In this document: positions 16,808 to 25,445 of the stretch, piece by piece
How positions within the stretch are numbered: the stretch's first letter is position 1
Layout: every line of letters starts with the position of its first letter
Source: Pseudomonadota bacterium
GTDB taxonomy: Bacteria; Pseudomonadota; Alphaproteobacteria; UBA828
Reading direction: 5' to 3'
Assembly: GCA_027624955.1 (NCBI GenBank)
Contig: JAQBTG010000015.1
Location: 19,122 to 83,121 of the forward strand
DNA length: 64,000 bases
Position numbers and translations under genes: made by a program
The notes under the pieces: model-generated
What the model saw: only the letters and a program-made list of their open reading frames with translations
Told to the model about the DNA's origin: nothing
The model's database searches: none

Positions 16808-17008
16808 ATGCCCAGTCTCGAAGACTCCAGCCATTTCGCCCCCGGTGATTTTGTCCGGCATCCGGAGCGCCCTGAATGGGGGCTGGGGCGGGTTCAATCG
16901 GCGCATGGCGCGCGCCTCACCGCGACGTTTGAAAACGCCGGCAAACAATCGATCAACGCCCATGCCGTTACCCTGGTGCGGGTCGAGTCGCCGTCTGCGG
17001 ACGCGTAA
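16808..17008 (+). CDS. DUF3553 family small protein
   Basis: This 66-residue protein reads FAPGDFVRHPERPEWGLGRV then VTLVRVE and matches the DUF3553 pattern: a small beta-barrel-like domain resembling the CarD/UvrD C-terminal Tudor-type fold. It is divergent from chpT and six bases upstream of a LysR gene. Function is unknown. Confidence 0.75.
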   Translation: MPSLEDSSHFAPGDFVRHPERPEWGLGRVQSAHGARLTATFENAGKQSINAHAVTLVRVESPSADA

Positions 17009-17014
17009 CACCAA

Positions 17015-17926
17015 GTGAATTTCAAACAATTCAGCTATCTCATCGCCCTCGCCCAGGAGCGCCATTTCGGCCGCGCTGCCAAGCGCTGCAATGTCGCCCA
17101 GCCGACACTCTCGACCGCGATCCGCCGGCTAGAGGATGAACTGGGCGTTCCCGTCGTTATGCGCGGGCAGCAATTTTTGGGCTTCACCGCCGAAGGCCAA
17201 CGAGTTCTCGAATGGGCCGAGCGCATTGTCGCCGATCAGGACGCGATGGTGCAGGAGTTGAGCGAAATGCGCGGCAGCCTGCATGGCCGTCTCCGGATCG
17301 GCGTCGTTCCCACCGCGCTGCCGGCAGTCTCGCGCTTGACCTTGCCGTTTTGCGAATCCTATCCCGATGTTTCAATCGCCGCGCGGGCCATGAGTTCACT
17401 TGAAATCCAGCAGCGCCTCGACAATTTCGAGATCGATCTCGGAATCACCTATCTCGACAACGACCCCATGCCGCGGATGAAATCGGCGCCGCTCTACCGC
17501 GAATATTATTGTCTCGTGCACGCCATTTTGGATCATCCTGGGCCCGGAGCGACGACGATCTCATGGCGCGAGGCGGCCGCGCTACCGCTCTGCCTGCTGT
17601 CACCCGACATGCAGAACCGGCGCATCATCGACGCCGCATTCGCCGCCGCCGGCTGCCAGCCGACACCCCAGATCGAAACCAACGATCTGGCCGATATTGG
17701 GCTGCACGTTAAAACTGGGAAATGGGCCGGCATCGTGCCGCGCCATGTTCTGGATATGCTCGACCTGCCGACTAGCGCCCAGGCGCTCGACCTGGTGGCG
17801 CCGGAAGTTTCCCATTCCGTTGGTCTGGTGATCGCCGACCGTGAGCCCCAACCGCCGACCGCCAAGGCGATGCTGGCCCTGGTTAAAACAATGGGAGGCG
17901 GCGACATTTTCGCGCGTGACCGATAA
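17015..17926 (+). CDS. LysR-family regulator, probably of the formate dehydrogenase genes
   Basis: The 303-residue protein has the LysR helix-turn-helix at the N-terminus (MNFKQFSYLIALAQERHFGR then ARRCNVAQPTLSTAIRRLE-like sequence, read here as AKRCNVAQPTLSTAIRRLED) and a periplasmic-binding-protein-like effector domain from about residue 90. It starts with GTG at 17015, six bases after the DUF3553 gene. It lies directly upstream of the formate dehydrogenase operon in the same orientation, the usual place of the fds regulator, so formate or a related ligand is a reasonable inference for the inducer. Confidence 0.88.
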   Translation: MNFKQFSYLIALAQERHFGRAAKRCNVAQPTLSTAIRRLEDELGVPVVMRGQQFLGFTAEGQRVLEWAERIVADQDAMVQELSEMRGSLHGRLRIGVVPTALPAVSRLTLPFCESYPDVSIAARAMSSLEIQQRLDNFEIDLGITYLDNDPMPRMKSAPLYREYYCLVHAILDHPGPGATTISWREAAALPLCLLSPDMQNRRIIDAAFAAAGCQPTPQIETNDLADIGLHVKTGKWAGIVPRHVLDMLDLPTSAQALDLVAPEVSHSVGLVIADREPQPPTAKAMLALVKTMGGGDIFARDR

Positions 17927-18019
17927 ACAAAAACTATTGAACGATATAGACAATAGATTTTACAAATCGAGGCGATTTTGCCACGGTATCGCCGCAGGGC
18001 TAGACGCAGGCAGGGATCG

Positions 18020-19738
18020 ATGGCTGTAATAAAGAGTGGCATTCGTAAATTCGGCCATCCCGGTAAGGGGGTGCGCGGCGCGCGCTACGAGGGCAAGGGC
18101 CGCCAAGTCGAACCCGAGGCGCTCCGCGAAATACAGACTTTGCTCGGCGATCGACCGCGCCGCCGCGATCTGCTGATCGAACATCTCCACATAATTCAAG
18201 ACAACGCCGGCCATTTGTCTGCGCGCCATCTTGTGGCGCTGGCCCAGGAGATGAAGCTGTCTCTGGCCGAGGTTTATGAAGTCGCTACATTCTACGCTCA
18301 TTTCGATGTGACCGCCGATGGCGACGCGCCGCCAGCGCCTCTCACCATCCGCGTGTGCGACAGCCTGAGTTGCGAAATGCTCGGTTCGGACGCGCTCTAT
18401 GAAGGGCTGAAGGGACGCCTCGACAGCAGCCAAGTACGCCTCGTCCGCGCGCCCTGCATGGGGCGCTGCGAGAGCGCGCCGGTGGCCGAGGTCGGCCATC
18501 ATCACGTGGTCAATGCCACCGCCGATAATGTCATGGACGCCGTCAACAAAGGTCAAACTCATCCCGAAATTCCATCTTATGTCAGCTTCGATGAATATAT
18601 TAAAAATGGCGGATATCGTATTCTAAAAGCTTGCATAAATGGAGATACAGATATCGAAGATATCATCTCCGCTTTGGAAGCAAGCGAACTGCGCGGATTA
18701 GGCGGCGCCGGCTTCCCGACAGGGCGGAAATGGCGCTTCGTGCTGGCCGAACCGGAGCCGCGCCTGCTCGCCGTCAATGCCGATGAGGGCGAGCCTGGCA
18801 CCTTTAAGGACCGCTATTACATGGAGCGCGATCCGCACCGTTTTCTCGAAGGCATGCTGATCGCCGCCCGCGCCGTCGCGGCAGAAGAATGCTTTATTTA
18901 TCTGCGCGATGAATATCCCGGCCTACATCAGGTGCTGGCCGAAGAAATCGCCAAACTCTCCGCCGCCGGCCTCGATGCCGGCACCAAGATCACGCTCCGG
19001 CGCGGCGCCGGCGCCTATATATGTGGCGAGGAATCGGCGATGCTGGAGAGCATCGAGGGCAAGCGCGGCGAGCCGCGCCACAAACCGCCCTTCCCCTCCC
19101 AGGTCGGCCTGTTCGGCCGCCCGACGCTGATCAACAATGTCGAGACACTTTATTGGGTGCGCGACATCATCGAGCGCGGACCCGCATGGTTCGCCGATGA
19201 AGGCCGCAATGGCGGCAAGGGGCTGCGCAGCTTTTCGGTTTCGGGCCGGGTGCGCGATCCCGGCGTCAAGCTCGCGCCGGCCGGTATTACCGTTAACGAG
19301 CTGATTCAAGAATATTGCGGCGGCATGGCCGAAGGGCATGAATTCAAAGGCTATCTGCCGGGCGGCGCTTCGGGGGGTATCCTACCCGCGTCGAAGGGCG
19401 ATATACCGCTCGATTTCGGGACGCTGGAGAGCGAAGGCTGCTTGATCGGCTCGGCTGCCGTCATCGTGTTGTCCGACCAAGACAATATGCGTGCTGCGGC
19501 GCTCAATCTGATGCGCTTTTTCGAGTATGAAAGCTGCGGCCAATGCACGCCGTGCCGCGCTGGAACCGAAAAGGCAGTCAAGCTCATGTCGGCGCCGGTA
19601 TGGGATCAACCGCTGTTGCGCGAACTCAGTAAAACCATGATGGACGCCTCGATCTGCGGCCTCGGCCAGGCGGCACCCAATCCGCTGCTCACGGTGTTGA
19701 AGCATTTTCCCGAGGATTTGACCGAGGAAACAAGATGA
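18020..19738 (+). CDS. NAD-dependent formate dehydrogenase, fused NuoE/NuoF-like (gamma-beta) subunit
   Basis: This is the diaphorase part of an FdsABG-type formate dehydrogenase, passing electrons to NAD. The start is the ATG at 18020 after an AGGGA site; 14 upstream codons in frame are Arg-rich and unlikely. Residues about 30-170 form a complete NuoE-like domain with [2Fe-2S] cysteines CDSLSC and CMGRC. From about 200 follows a NuoF-like domain with GLGGAGFPTGRKW, NADEGEPGTFKDRY (FMN/NAD site), GAGAYICGEESAML and the 4Fe-4S ligands ESCGQCTPCRAGT. In Rhodobacter and Cupriavidus these are two genes (fdsG, fdsB); here they are one of 572 residues. Its stop overlaps fdsA (ATGA). Confidence 0.93.
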   Translation: MAVIKSGIRKFGHPGKGVRGARYEGKGRQVEPEALREIQTLLGDRPRRRDLLIEHLHIIQDNAGHLSARHLVALAQEMKLSLAEVYEVATFYAHFDVTADGDAPPAPLTIRVCDSLSCEMLGSDALYEGLKGRLDSSQVRLVRAPCMGRCESAPVAEVGHHHVVNATADNVMDAVNKGQTHPEIPSYVSFDEYIKNGGYRILKACINGDTDIEDIISALEASELRGLGGAGFPTGRKWRFVLAEPEPRLLAVNADEGEPGTFKDRYYMERDPHRFLEGMLIAARAVAAEECFIYLRDEYPGLHQVLAEEIAKLSAAGLDAGTKITLRRGAGAYICGEESAMLESIEGKRGEPRHKPPFPSQVGLFGRPTLINNVETLYWVRDIIERGPAWFADEGRNGGKGLRSFSVSGRVRDPGVKLAPAGITVNELIQEYCGGMAEGHEFKGYLPGGASGGILPASKGDIPLDFGTLESEGCLIGSAAVIVLSDQDNMRAAALNLMRFFEYESCGQCTPCRAGTEKAVKLMSAPVWDQPLLRELSKTMMDASICGLGQAAPNPLLTVLKHFPEDLTEETR

Positions 19739-22491
19739 GCGCCAAGACCAGCTTTACTCTGGACGGCCAAACCCTGGAAGCGGCGGAGGGTGAGACGATT
19801 TGGCAATGCGCGGAGCGCGCCGGCATCGACATCCCCCATCTTTGTTATTCCAAGGCGCCGGATTATCGCGCAGACGGCAATTGCCGCGTATGCATGGTCG
19901 AGGTCGAGGGCGAACGGGTGCTGGCCGCCTCCTGCATCCGCAAGCCGACCGAGGGCATGGTGGTGCACAGCAGCAACGAGCGCGCGGCAACGGCGCGCAA
20001 GATGGTGATGGAACTGCTGGTCGCCGATCAGCCGCCGCGCGAAAGCAGCCACGATCCGAATTCCGAACTGTGGCATTGGGCCGAGCAGATGGGCCAGACC
20101 GCGAGCCGCTTTCCGGCCCGCCGCACACCCGCCGCCGATGTCAGCCACACCGCCATGTCGGTTAATCTAGATGCCTGCATCCATTGTACGCGCTGTGTGC
20201 GCGCCTGCCGCGAAGTACAGGTCAATGATGTCATCGGCATGGCCGGGCGCGGCGCCGGCAACAAGATTGTGTTCGATTTCGACGATGCCATGGGATCGTC
20301 GAGCTGCGTCGCTTGCGGTGAATGCGTGCAGGCCTGCCCAACCGGCGCCCTGATGCCGGCGCGCGGTGTCGGCAAAGTCATTCCCGACAAGAAGGTCGAG
20401 AGCGTCTGCCCGTATTGCGGCGTCGGCTGCCAGCTCACCTTTAACGTCAAAGACAACAAGATCCTCTCGGTCGAAGGCCGCGACGGCCCGTCGAATTCGG
20501 AGCGTCTCTGCGTCAAGGGTCGCTTTGGATTTGATTACGTCAACCATGACCACCGCCTGACCAAGCCGTTGATCCGGCGCAGCGACGCACCTGCTAAATC
20601 TGCCAATATCGATATCGACCCGGCCAACCCGTACACCCATTTTCGTGACGCAACGTGGGAAGAAGCGCTCGAAATCGCCGCCCAGGGTCTGACCCGCATT
20701 CGCGATGCGTCAGGCGGCAAGGCGCTAGCCGGCTTTGGCTCGGCCAAGGGCTCCAACGAGGAGGCCTATCTGTTCCAGAAGTTGGTGCGCTCCGGCTTCG
20801 GCAGCAACAATGTCGATCACTGCACGCGTCTTTGTCATGCTTCGTCGGTGGCGGCGCTATTGGAAACCATCGGCTCCGGCGCGGTGACTGCGAGCTTTAA
20901 CGAGGCGCGCCATTCCGACGTCATCATCGTCATCGGCGCGCATCCGACCTCCAATCATCCGGTGGCGGCTACATTTTTGAAGAACGCCGCCCAGCGAGGC
21001 GCCAAGCTTGTGGTCATCGACCCGCGTGGCTCCACGCTGGCGCGCCACGCCAGCCATTTCCTGCAGTTCAAACCGGGGCGCGACGTCGCGCTGTTGAACG
21101 CGCTGATGCATGTCATCGTCGCCGAGGAACTTTATGACCAGCAATATGTCCTGGCCCACACCGAAGGCTTCGAACAACTGCGCGATCATCTGAAGCAGTT
21201 TTCGCCCGAGAAGATGGCGCCGATCTGCGGCATTGAACCCGATGTGCTGCGCGAGGTGGCGCGGCTTTATGCCGGCGCCAAGGCTGCCATCATTTTTTGG
21301 GGCATGGGCATCTCGCAACATATCCATGGCACCGACAACGCGCGCTGCCTAATCTCGCTCGCCCTGATGAGCGGCCAAGTCGGCCGCCCCGGCACCGGCC
21401 TGCATCCTTTGCGCGGCCAGAACAATGTACAGGGCGCCTCCGACGCCGGCCTCGTCCCGATGTTCTATCCGGACTATCAACCGGTGACCGATACCGCCAT
21501 TCAGAACCGCTTCGAAGCGCTATGGGGCGCCTCGCTCGATCCCGAACGCGGCCTGACCGTGGTTGAAATAATGGATGCGGCACATGCGGGAGATATCCGT
21601 GGCATGTACATCATGGGCGAAAATCCGGCGATGTCGGACCCCAATACCCACCACGTGCGCGAAGCCTTCGCCAGGCTCGACCATCTCGTTGTGCAGGAAA
21701 TCTTCCTTACCGAAACCGCGTTTTTCGCCGATGTGATCCTGCCGGCCACGGCATGGCCCGAAAAAGACGGCACCGTCACCAACACCAACCGGCAAATTCA
21801 GATGGGCCGGAAAGCGGTCGATGCGCCGGACGGCGTGATGCCAGATTGGTGGATCATCGCCGAACTAGCAAAGCGTATCGGCCTCGATTGGAATTACGCC
21901 CATCCGTCGGACGTGTTCGCCGAGATGAAACAATGCATGGCCTCGCTCAACAACATCTCTTGGCCGCGTCTTGAGCGCGAGAGCGTCGTAACCTATCCGT
22001 GCGACGGCGAAGATTTGCCCGGCAACGATGTCATTTTTGGTAACGGCTTTCCGACGCCGTCGAAGCGCGGAAAATTCGTGCCGGCCAGCATCATCGAGCC
22101 TGACGAGATGCCGGATGCGGAATACCCGATGGTGCTCTCCACCGGGCGGCAGTTGGAGCACTGGCACACCGGCGCCATGACGCGGCGCTCGGAAACGCTC
22201 GACAATCTCGAGCCCGAAGCGGTCGCTAGCCTGGCACCGCTGGAGATGGAGCGGCTCGGCATTCGCCCCGGCGACCAGATCGAGGTGGCAACGCGACGCG
22301 GGCGCATTTCCTTAAAGGCGCGCGCTGATACCGGCATTCCCAAGGGCGTTGTGTTCGTGCCGTTCTGCTATGCCGAGGCGGCCGCCAACATGCTGACCAA
22401 CCCGGCGCTCGATCCGATTGGCAAGATTCCCGAATTCAAATTCTGCGCCGCTAAAGTAGAAAAAGCGGCACCACCGGCGGCGGCGGAATAA
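19735..22491 (+). CDS. fdsA: Formate dehydrogenase alpha (catalytic molybdenum) subunit, FdsA type
   Basis: It oxidises formate to CO2 at a bis-MGD molybdenum centre. The 918 residues show, in order: an N-terminal [2Fe-2S] domain (HLCYSKAPDYRADGNCRVCM); a His-containing and two ferredoxin-type cluster regions (CIHCTRCVRACREV and SSSCVACGECVQACPTGALM); the 4Fe-4S site CPYCGVGCQLTF; and the molybdopterin domains. The Mo-ligand region reads DHCTRLCHASSVAALLETIG, so the ligand is cysteine, not selenocysteine. The C-terminal MGD-binding domain is present (LSTGRQLEHWHTGAMTRRSE). Translationally coupled to the upstream subunit. Maturation genes mobA and fdhD lie 0.7-2.8 kb away. Confidence 0.97.
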   Translation: MSAKTSFTLDGQTLEAAEGETIWQCAERAGIDIPHLCYSKAPDYRADGNCRVCMVEVEGERVLAASCIRKPTEGMVVHSSNERAATARKMVMELLVADQPPRESSHDPNSELWHWAEQMGQTASRFPARRTPAADVSHTAMSVNLDACIHCTRCVRACREVQVNDVIGMAGRGAGNKIVFDFDDAMGSSSCVACGECVQACPTGALMPARGVGKVIPDKKVESVCPYCGVGCQLTFNVKDNKILSVEGRDGPSNSERLCVKGRFGFDYVNHDHRLTKPLIRRSDAPAKSANIDIDPANPYTHFRDATWEEALEIAAQGLTRIRDASGGKALAGFGSAKGSNEEAYLFQKLVRSGFGSNNVDHCTRLCHASSVAALLETIGSGAVTASFNEARHSDVIIVIGAHPTSNHPVAATFLKNAAQRGAKLVVIDPRGSTLARHASHFLQFKPGRDVALLNALMHVIVAEELYDQQYVLAHTEGFEQLRDHLKQFSPEKMAPICGIEPDVLREVARLYAGAKAAIIFWGMGISQHIHGTDNARCLISLALMSGQVGRPGTGLHPLRGQNNVQGASDAGLVPMFYPDYQPVTDTAIQNRFEALWGASLDPERGLTVVEIMDAAHAGDIRGMYIMGENPAMSDPNTHHVREAFARLDHLVVQEIFLTETAFFADVILPATAWPEKDGTVTNTNRQIQMGRKAVDAPDGVMPDWWIIAELAKRIGLDWNYAHPSDVFAEMKQCMASLNNISWPRLERESVVTYPCDGEDLPGNDVIFGNGFPTPSKRGKFVPASIIEPDEMPDAEYPMVLSTGRQLEHWHTGAMTRRSETLDNLEPEAVASLAPLEMERLGIRPGDQIEVATRRGRISLKARADTGIPKGVVFVPFCYAEAAANMLTNPALDPIGKIPEFKFCAAKVEKAAPPAAAE

Positions 22492-22498
22492 GGCTGCC

Positions 22499-23218
22499 AT
22501 GACCGGGGTGGAAGACCGGCTTCGCGCCGTTCTCCGTCACGGCATCTCCGGCATCGCCAAACGCGTCGTCATCGGCCTCAACTGGACCTATGTCGAGGGG
22601 CCGGTCGGCGCCGGACTGGTGCATACACCGGTGCGCGGCACTGAGGGCTGCCGCAGCCTGCCCGAGTCTGGCAGTTATCAGGGCCGCACCCTGGCTGATC
22701 TCGCCGCGCTGATGGAATCGGACAATATCTTCGAACGCGTGCTGGGCTATGCCGCGGCCAACGCGCATCACAATCGCTATGACCTCGAAGGCGTAGCCGT
22801 GAATGGTCTCGACATGATAAAGCCGTGCGGCCAACACACCGTGGTGATCGGGCGCTTTCCCGAGCTCGATGAAAAACTCCCCGGCGCCGCCGTGATCGAG
22901 CGCGAACCCCGCCCCGGCGATTATCCGCCCGAAGCCGCCGCCGATCTCATTCCGGCGGCAAAATATCTCGCTATCACGGCATCGGCGCTTTCCAACGGCA
23001 GCCTTGCAGGCCTACTTGCGCTCGCGCCGGCTTCCGCCTTTACGGTGCTGGTGGGGCCGAGCGCACCACTTTGTCCGGCGCTCTTGGCGCTTGGCATCAA
23101 CGCGCTGTCCGGACTTATCCCAACCGATCTCGATGGCACGGCGCAACGGGTCGCTGAAGGTGGCTCGGTCCGCGCCTTGAAGCCGCTCGGCCGGTACGTG
23201 ACCTTGGTCCCGGATTAG
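22499..23218 (+). CDS. DUF4213/DUF364 putative heavy-metal chelation protein
   Basis: The 239-residue protein has the two-part DUF4213-DUF364 layout. An N-terminal enolase-like segment reads AKRVVIGLNWTYVEGPVGAG, and a Rossmann-like C-terminal part includes HTVVIGRFPELDEKLPGAAV, then ALSNGSLAGLLAL and FTVLVGPSAPLCPALLALGI. Family members have been suggested to chelate metals or act in molybdenum or siderophore-like metabolism, without proof. It starts eight bases after fdsA, so it is part of the formate dehydrogenase operon and probably helps its assembly or metal supply (inference). It overlaps the convergent mobA by four bases. Confidence 0.75.
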   Translation: MTGVEDRLRAVLRHGISGIAKRVVIGLNWTYVEGPVGAGLVHTPVRGTEGCRSLPESGSYQGRTLADLAALMESDNIFERVLGYAAANAHHNRYDLEGVAVNGLDMIKPCGQHTVVIGRFPELDEKLPGAAVIEREPRPGDYPPEAAADLIPAAKYLAITASALSNGSLAGLLALAPASAFTVLVGPSAPLCPALLALGINALSGLIPTDLDGTAQRVAEGGSVRALKPLGRYVTLVPD

Positions 23219-23829
23219 CCGATCTCGGCCAACAATCTCTCCGCCTCGGCAAAATCTTCCGGGCGGTTGGCGTTGAAAAAGGGATCATGCGGCGTCGCCG
23301 CAAATTCGACCGTCGCGACTTTATAGCGCGCGGTCCAGGCGTCGATCTTGCGGATATCCTCTTCCACCAACGCATGGCGCAGCGCAGCGCGCAGTGCGAT
23401 CGGCCAGAGGGCAAACACCGGATGGCTGCGGCCGTTCGAGGCGGCGCACGCCATCTCCGCGCCCTCCGCCGCAATCGCGCCATCAAGGCGGGCCACCAGA
23501 TCACCGGGCAGAAACGGCGCGTCCGTGGCGAAGCTCGCCAGCCAGGCGCAATCCGGCGCGTGCTCCGCCGCCCAATCCATGCCGGTCAAGATTCCCGCGA
23601 GCGGCCCGGCATGGCCTTCGATCACGTCCGCCGCCATGGGCAGCGCAAATTCATTGAAGCGCCGCGGATCGCCGTTGACGTTCAATAGGAGCGGCCCGAC
23701 CTGCGGGCGCACGCGCGCCAACACATGGCCAAGGATCGGCGTCCCAGCGAGCAAGCGCAGGCTTTTGTCGCCGCCGCCCATGCGCCGGGCCAAGCCCCCC
23801 GCCAGTAGCACCCCGGCGATTGATTGCAT
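23215..23829 (-). CDS. mobA: Molybdenum cofactor guanylyltransferase MobA
   Basis: MobA attaches GMP to molybdopterin to make the MGD cofactor used by both Mo enzymes in this window. The nucleotide-binding signature is GVLLAGGLARRMGGGDKSLR, followed by GHAGPLAGILTGMDWA and the Asp of SFATDAPFLPGDLVARL. About 204 residues, normal size. I choose the ATG at 23829, two bases after the stop of the upstream GIY-YIG-like gene (TGAGATG); a TTG at 23838 is possible. Confidence 0.93.
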   Translation of the reverse strand: MQSIAGVLLAGGLARRMGGGDKSLRLLAGTPILGHVLARVRPQVGPLLLNVNGDPRRFNEFALPMAADVIEGHAGPLAGILTGMDWAAEHAPDCAWLASFATDAPFLPGDLVARLDGAIAAEGAEMACAASNGRSHPVFALWPIALRAALRHALVEEDIRKIDAWTARYKVATVEFAATPHDPFFNANRPEDFAEAERLLAEIG

Positions 23830-23830
23830 C

Positions 23831-24409
23831 TCAACCAACTGCGTCCTCCACCATCAGCGGCGCCACGCCGACTAAGCCGCCTACCAACTTTTTACAGGCG
23901 GCCGCCAGAGCGCCGAATTCACTTTTAACCACGACCTCGGCATCGAACTCCGCGACCGGCGGGCGGTTTATATTTTCCGCATCACTGGCACCGCCGGCGA
24001 CAGCGAGGCGTTGCATCAGCAGATATTCCACCAGCCCAAGAAAATCGCTGTCGAAACCATCATCGCAGAACGCGCAATAAAAGCGCATGCGGCGCGCCTC
24101 GGCCAGCGCCAATTGGGCGACCTTGTCGATATCGTTGAGAGCGCGGAGCCGGGCGTCGAACGCCGGCGCGAAAACCACCTGGCCGGACTCATCGCGCAGG
24201 CCATGGGTCAGACTGAGCACACCGCCGATATGCTGATCGATGCGCGCCAGCACCTGTTTTGATTGTCCGACATAAGCCACCGTCCGCCCACCCGAATAGC
24301 TCTTGATGCGGAGATAAACCCCGGCGCGCAGCAAGTTCTCCATGCCTTCAGCACTGTGCGGAAACAATCCGGCGCCGTACGGCCCTTGCCAGTGTAATTC
24401 AAGTTTCAT
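23831..24409 (-). CDS. GIY-YIG-like domain protein
   Basis: The ATG at 24409 gives 192 residues starting MKLELHWQGPYGAG; the longer open frame upstream is antisense to fdhD. The segment AGVYLRIKSYSGGRTVAYVG carries the GVY...YVG strands of the GIY-YIG nuclease fold, with an Arg nine residues on (SKQVLARIDQH). The C-terminal half (RRMRFYCAFCDDGFDSDFLG) is predicted helical. GIY-YIG enzymes cut DNA or act as single-domain nucleases, but the function here is unknown. The gene is locked between fdhD (11 bases) and mobA (1 base), so it is transcribed with molybdoenzyme maturation genes. Confidence 0.6.
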   Translation of the reverse strand: MKLELHWQGPYGAGLFPHSAEGMENLLRAGVYLRIKSYSGGRTVAYVGQSKQVLARIDQHIGGVLSLTHGLRDESGQVVFAPAFDARLRALNDIDKVAQLALAEARRMRFYCAFCDDGFDSDFLGLVEYLLMQRLAVAGGASDAENINRPPVAEFDAEVVVKSEFGALAAACKKLVGGLVGVAPLMVEDAVG

Positions 24410-24420
24410 GGGACAAGAGC

Positions 24421-25290
24421 TCAGGCGGCGCTGGTCCCGCCGCGCCGCTGCCGGCGGGCCGCTGCGGCCACTTCGCTCGCATCGGCATCGAACTGAATAC
24501 GCTCTTCTCCGGCGAGCACGATAAAGCGCTTGCCCTTGGCGCGCCCGACCAAGGTCAGGCCGGTCTGGCGGGCTAGTTCCACGCCCCAGGCGGTGAAGCC
24601 CGAGCGCGATATGAGTACTGGAATACCCATCTGCACCGTCTTCAGCACCATCTCGCTGGTGAGCCGCCCGGTGGTGTAGAACATTTTGCCTTCCGCCGCG
24701 ACGCCGTGACGGAACATATAGCCGGCAATTTTGTCGATGGCGTTGTGGCGCCCAACATCTTCCATGTAGATCAATGGGCGGTCGGCCTCGCACAGCACGC
24801 AGCCATGGATCGCTCCGGCTGTCAGATAGAGACTGGGCTGGGTGTTGATCTTGCGGCTGAGCGTGTACAGCCAGGAGGTTTTTAGCACCGCATCCGGTGG
24901 AAATTGAACGCTGTCGATATGCTCCATCATGTCGCCGAAGACAGTGCCTTGGGCGCAGCCGGAGGTGAGCGTTTTCTTACGTAATTTTTTCTCGTAATCG
25001 GTCTTGCGCTTGGTGCGCACAACGATGGTCTCGATATCCTCGTCATAATCGACCGCCGTCACGATGTCGTCAGGCAGCAACATGCGCTGATTGAGGAGAT
25101 AGCCAAGCGCGAGATATTCCGGGTGGTCGCGGATCGTCATTACCGTGACGATTTCCTGGCCATTGAGGAATATCGTCATCGGCCGTTCCTCGACGACGCG
25201 AATTTGCAATTCTTCGCCATTCTGATCGAGGCCACGCATCTCACGCGTGAGACGCGGATTTTCTGGTTCCGGTTTTACGCTGAATTCCAT
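24421..25290 (-). CDS. fdhD: Formate dehydrogenase accessory sulfurtransferase FdhD
   Basis: FdhD transfers sulfur from IscS to the molybdenum cofactor of formate dehydrogenase. I choose the ATG at 25290 (MEFSVKPEPENPRLTREM), which follows an AGGAAGCGGG ribosome site; 16 further in-frame codons upstream look untranslated. The active loop reads KTLTSGCAQGTVFGD with one cysteine rather than CxxC. Further family blocks are TAGAIHGCVLCEADRPLIYM, EDVGRHNAIDKIAGYM and FYTTGRLTSEMVLKTVQMGI. The 289 residues are normal. It heads the fdhD-GIY-YIG-mobA unit. Confidence 0.95.
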   Translation of the reverse strand: MEFSVKPEPENPRLTREMRGLDQNGEELQIRVVEERPMTIFLNGQEIVTVMTIRDHPEYLALGYLLNQRMLLPDDIVTAVDYDEDIETIVVRTKRKTDYEKKLRKKTLTSGCAQGTVFGDMMEHIDSVQFPPDAVLKTSWLYTLSRKINTQPSLYLTAGAIHGCVLCEADRPLIYMEDVGRHNAIDKIAGYMFRHGVAAEGKMFYTTGRLTSEMVLKTVQMGIPVLISRSGFTAWGVELARQTGLTLVGRAKGKRFIVLAGEERIQFDADASEVAAAARRQRRGGTSAA

Positions 25291-25445
25291 CCCGCTTCCT
25301 TTATCGAATGCGCAACTTAATGACATACAGTAAAACATGTGGCCCGGCAGTCTAATTTCCAGCGTCGGCAGAGCGATCCCGGGAGGCCATCATAGAAATC
25401 GGTTTTTTCGATCAGGCAGCGGTTCAAAGCGCGCTCATTCCCGCC

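Noticed and set aside
20820..20860. Selenocysteine formate dehydrogenase
   Set aside because: The Mo-ligand region reads HCTRLCHAS with normal Cys codons and no in-frame TGA.
24410..24793. Upstream extension of the GIY-YIG-like frame to 24793
   Set aside because: The extra 128 residues are Arg-rich and antisense-like in composition relative to fdhD; the ATG at 24409 is the natural start.
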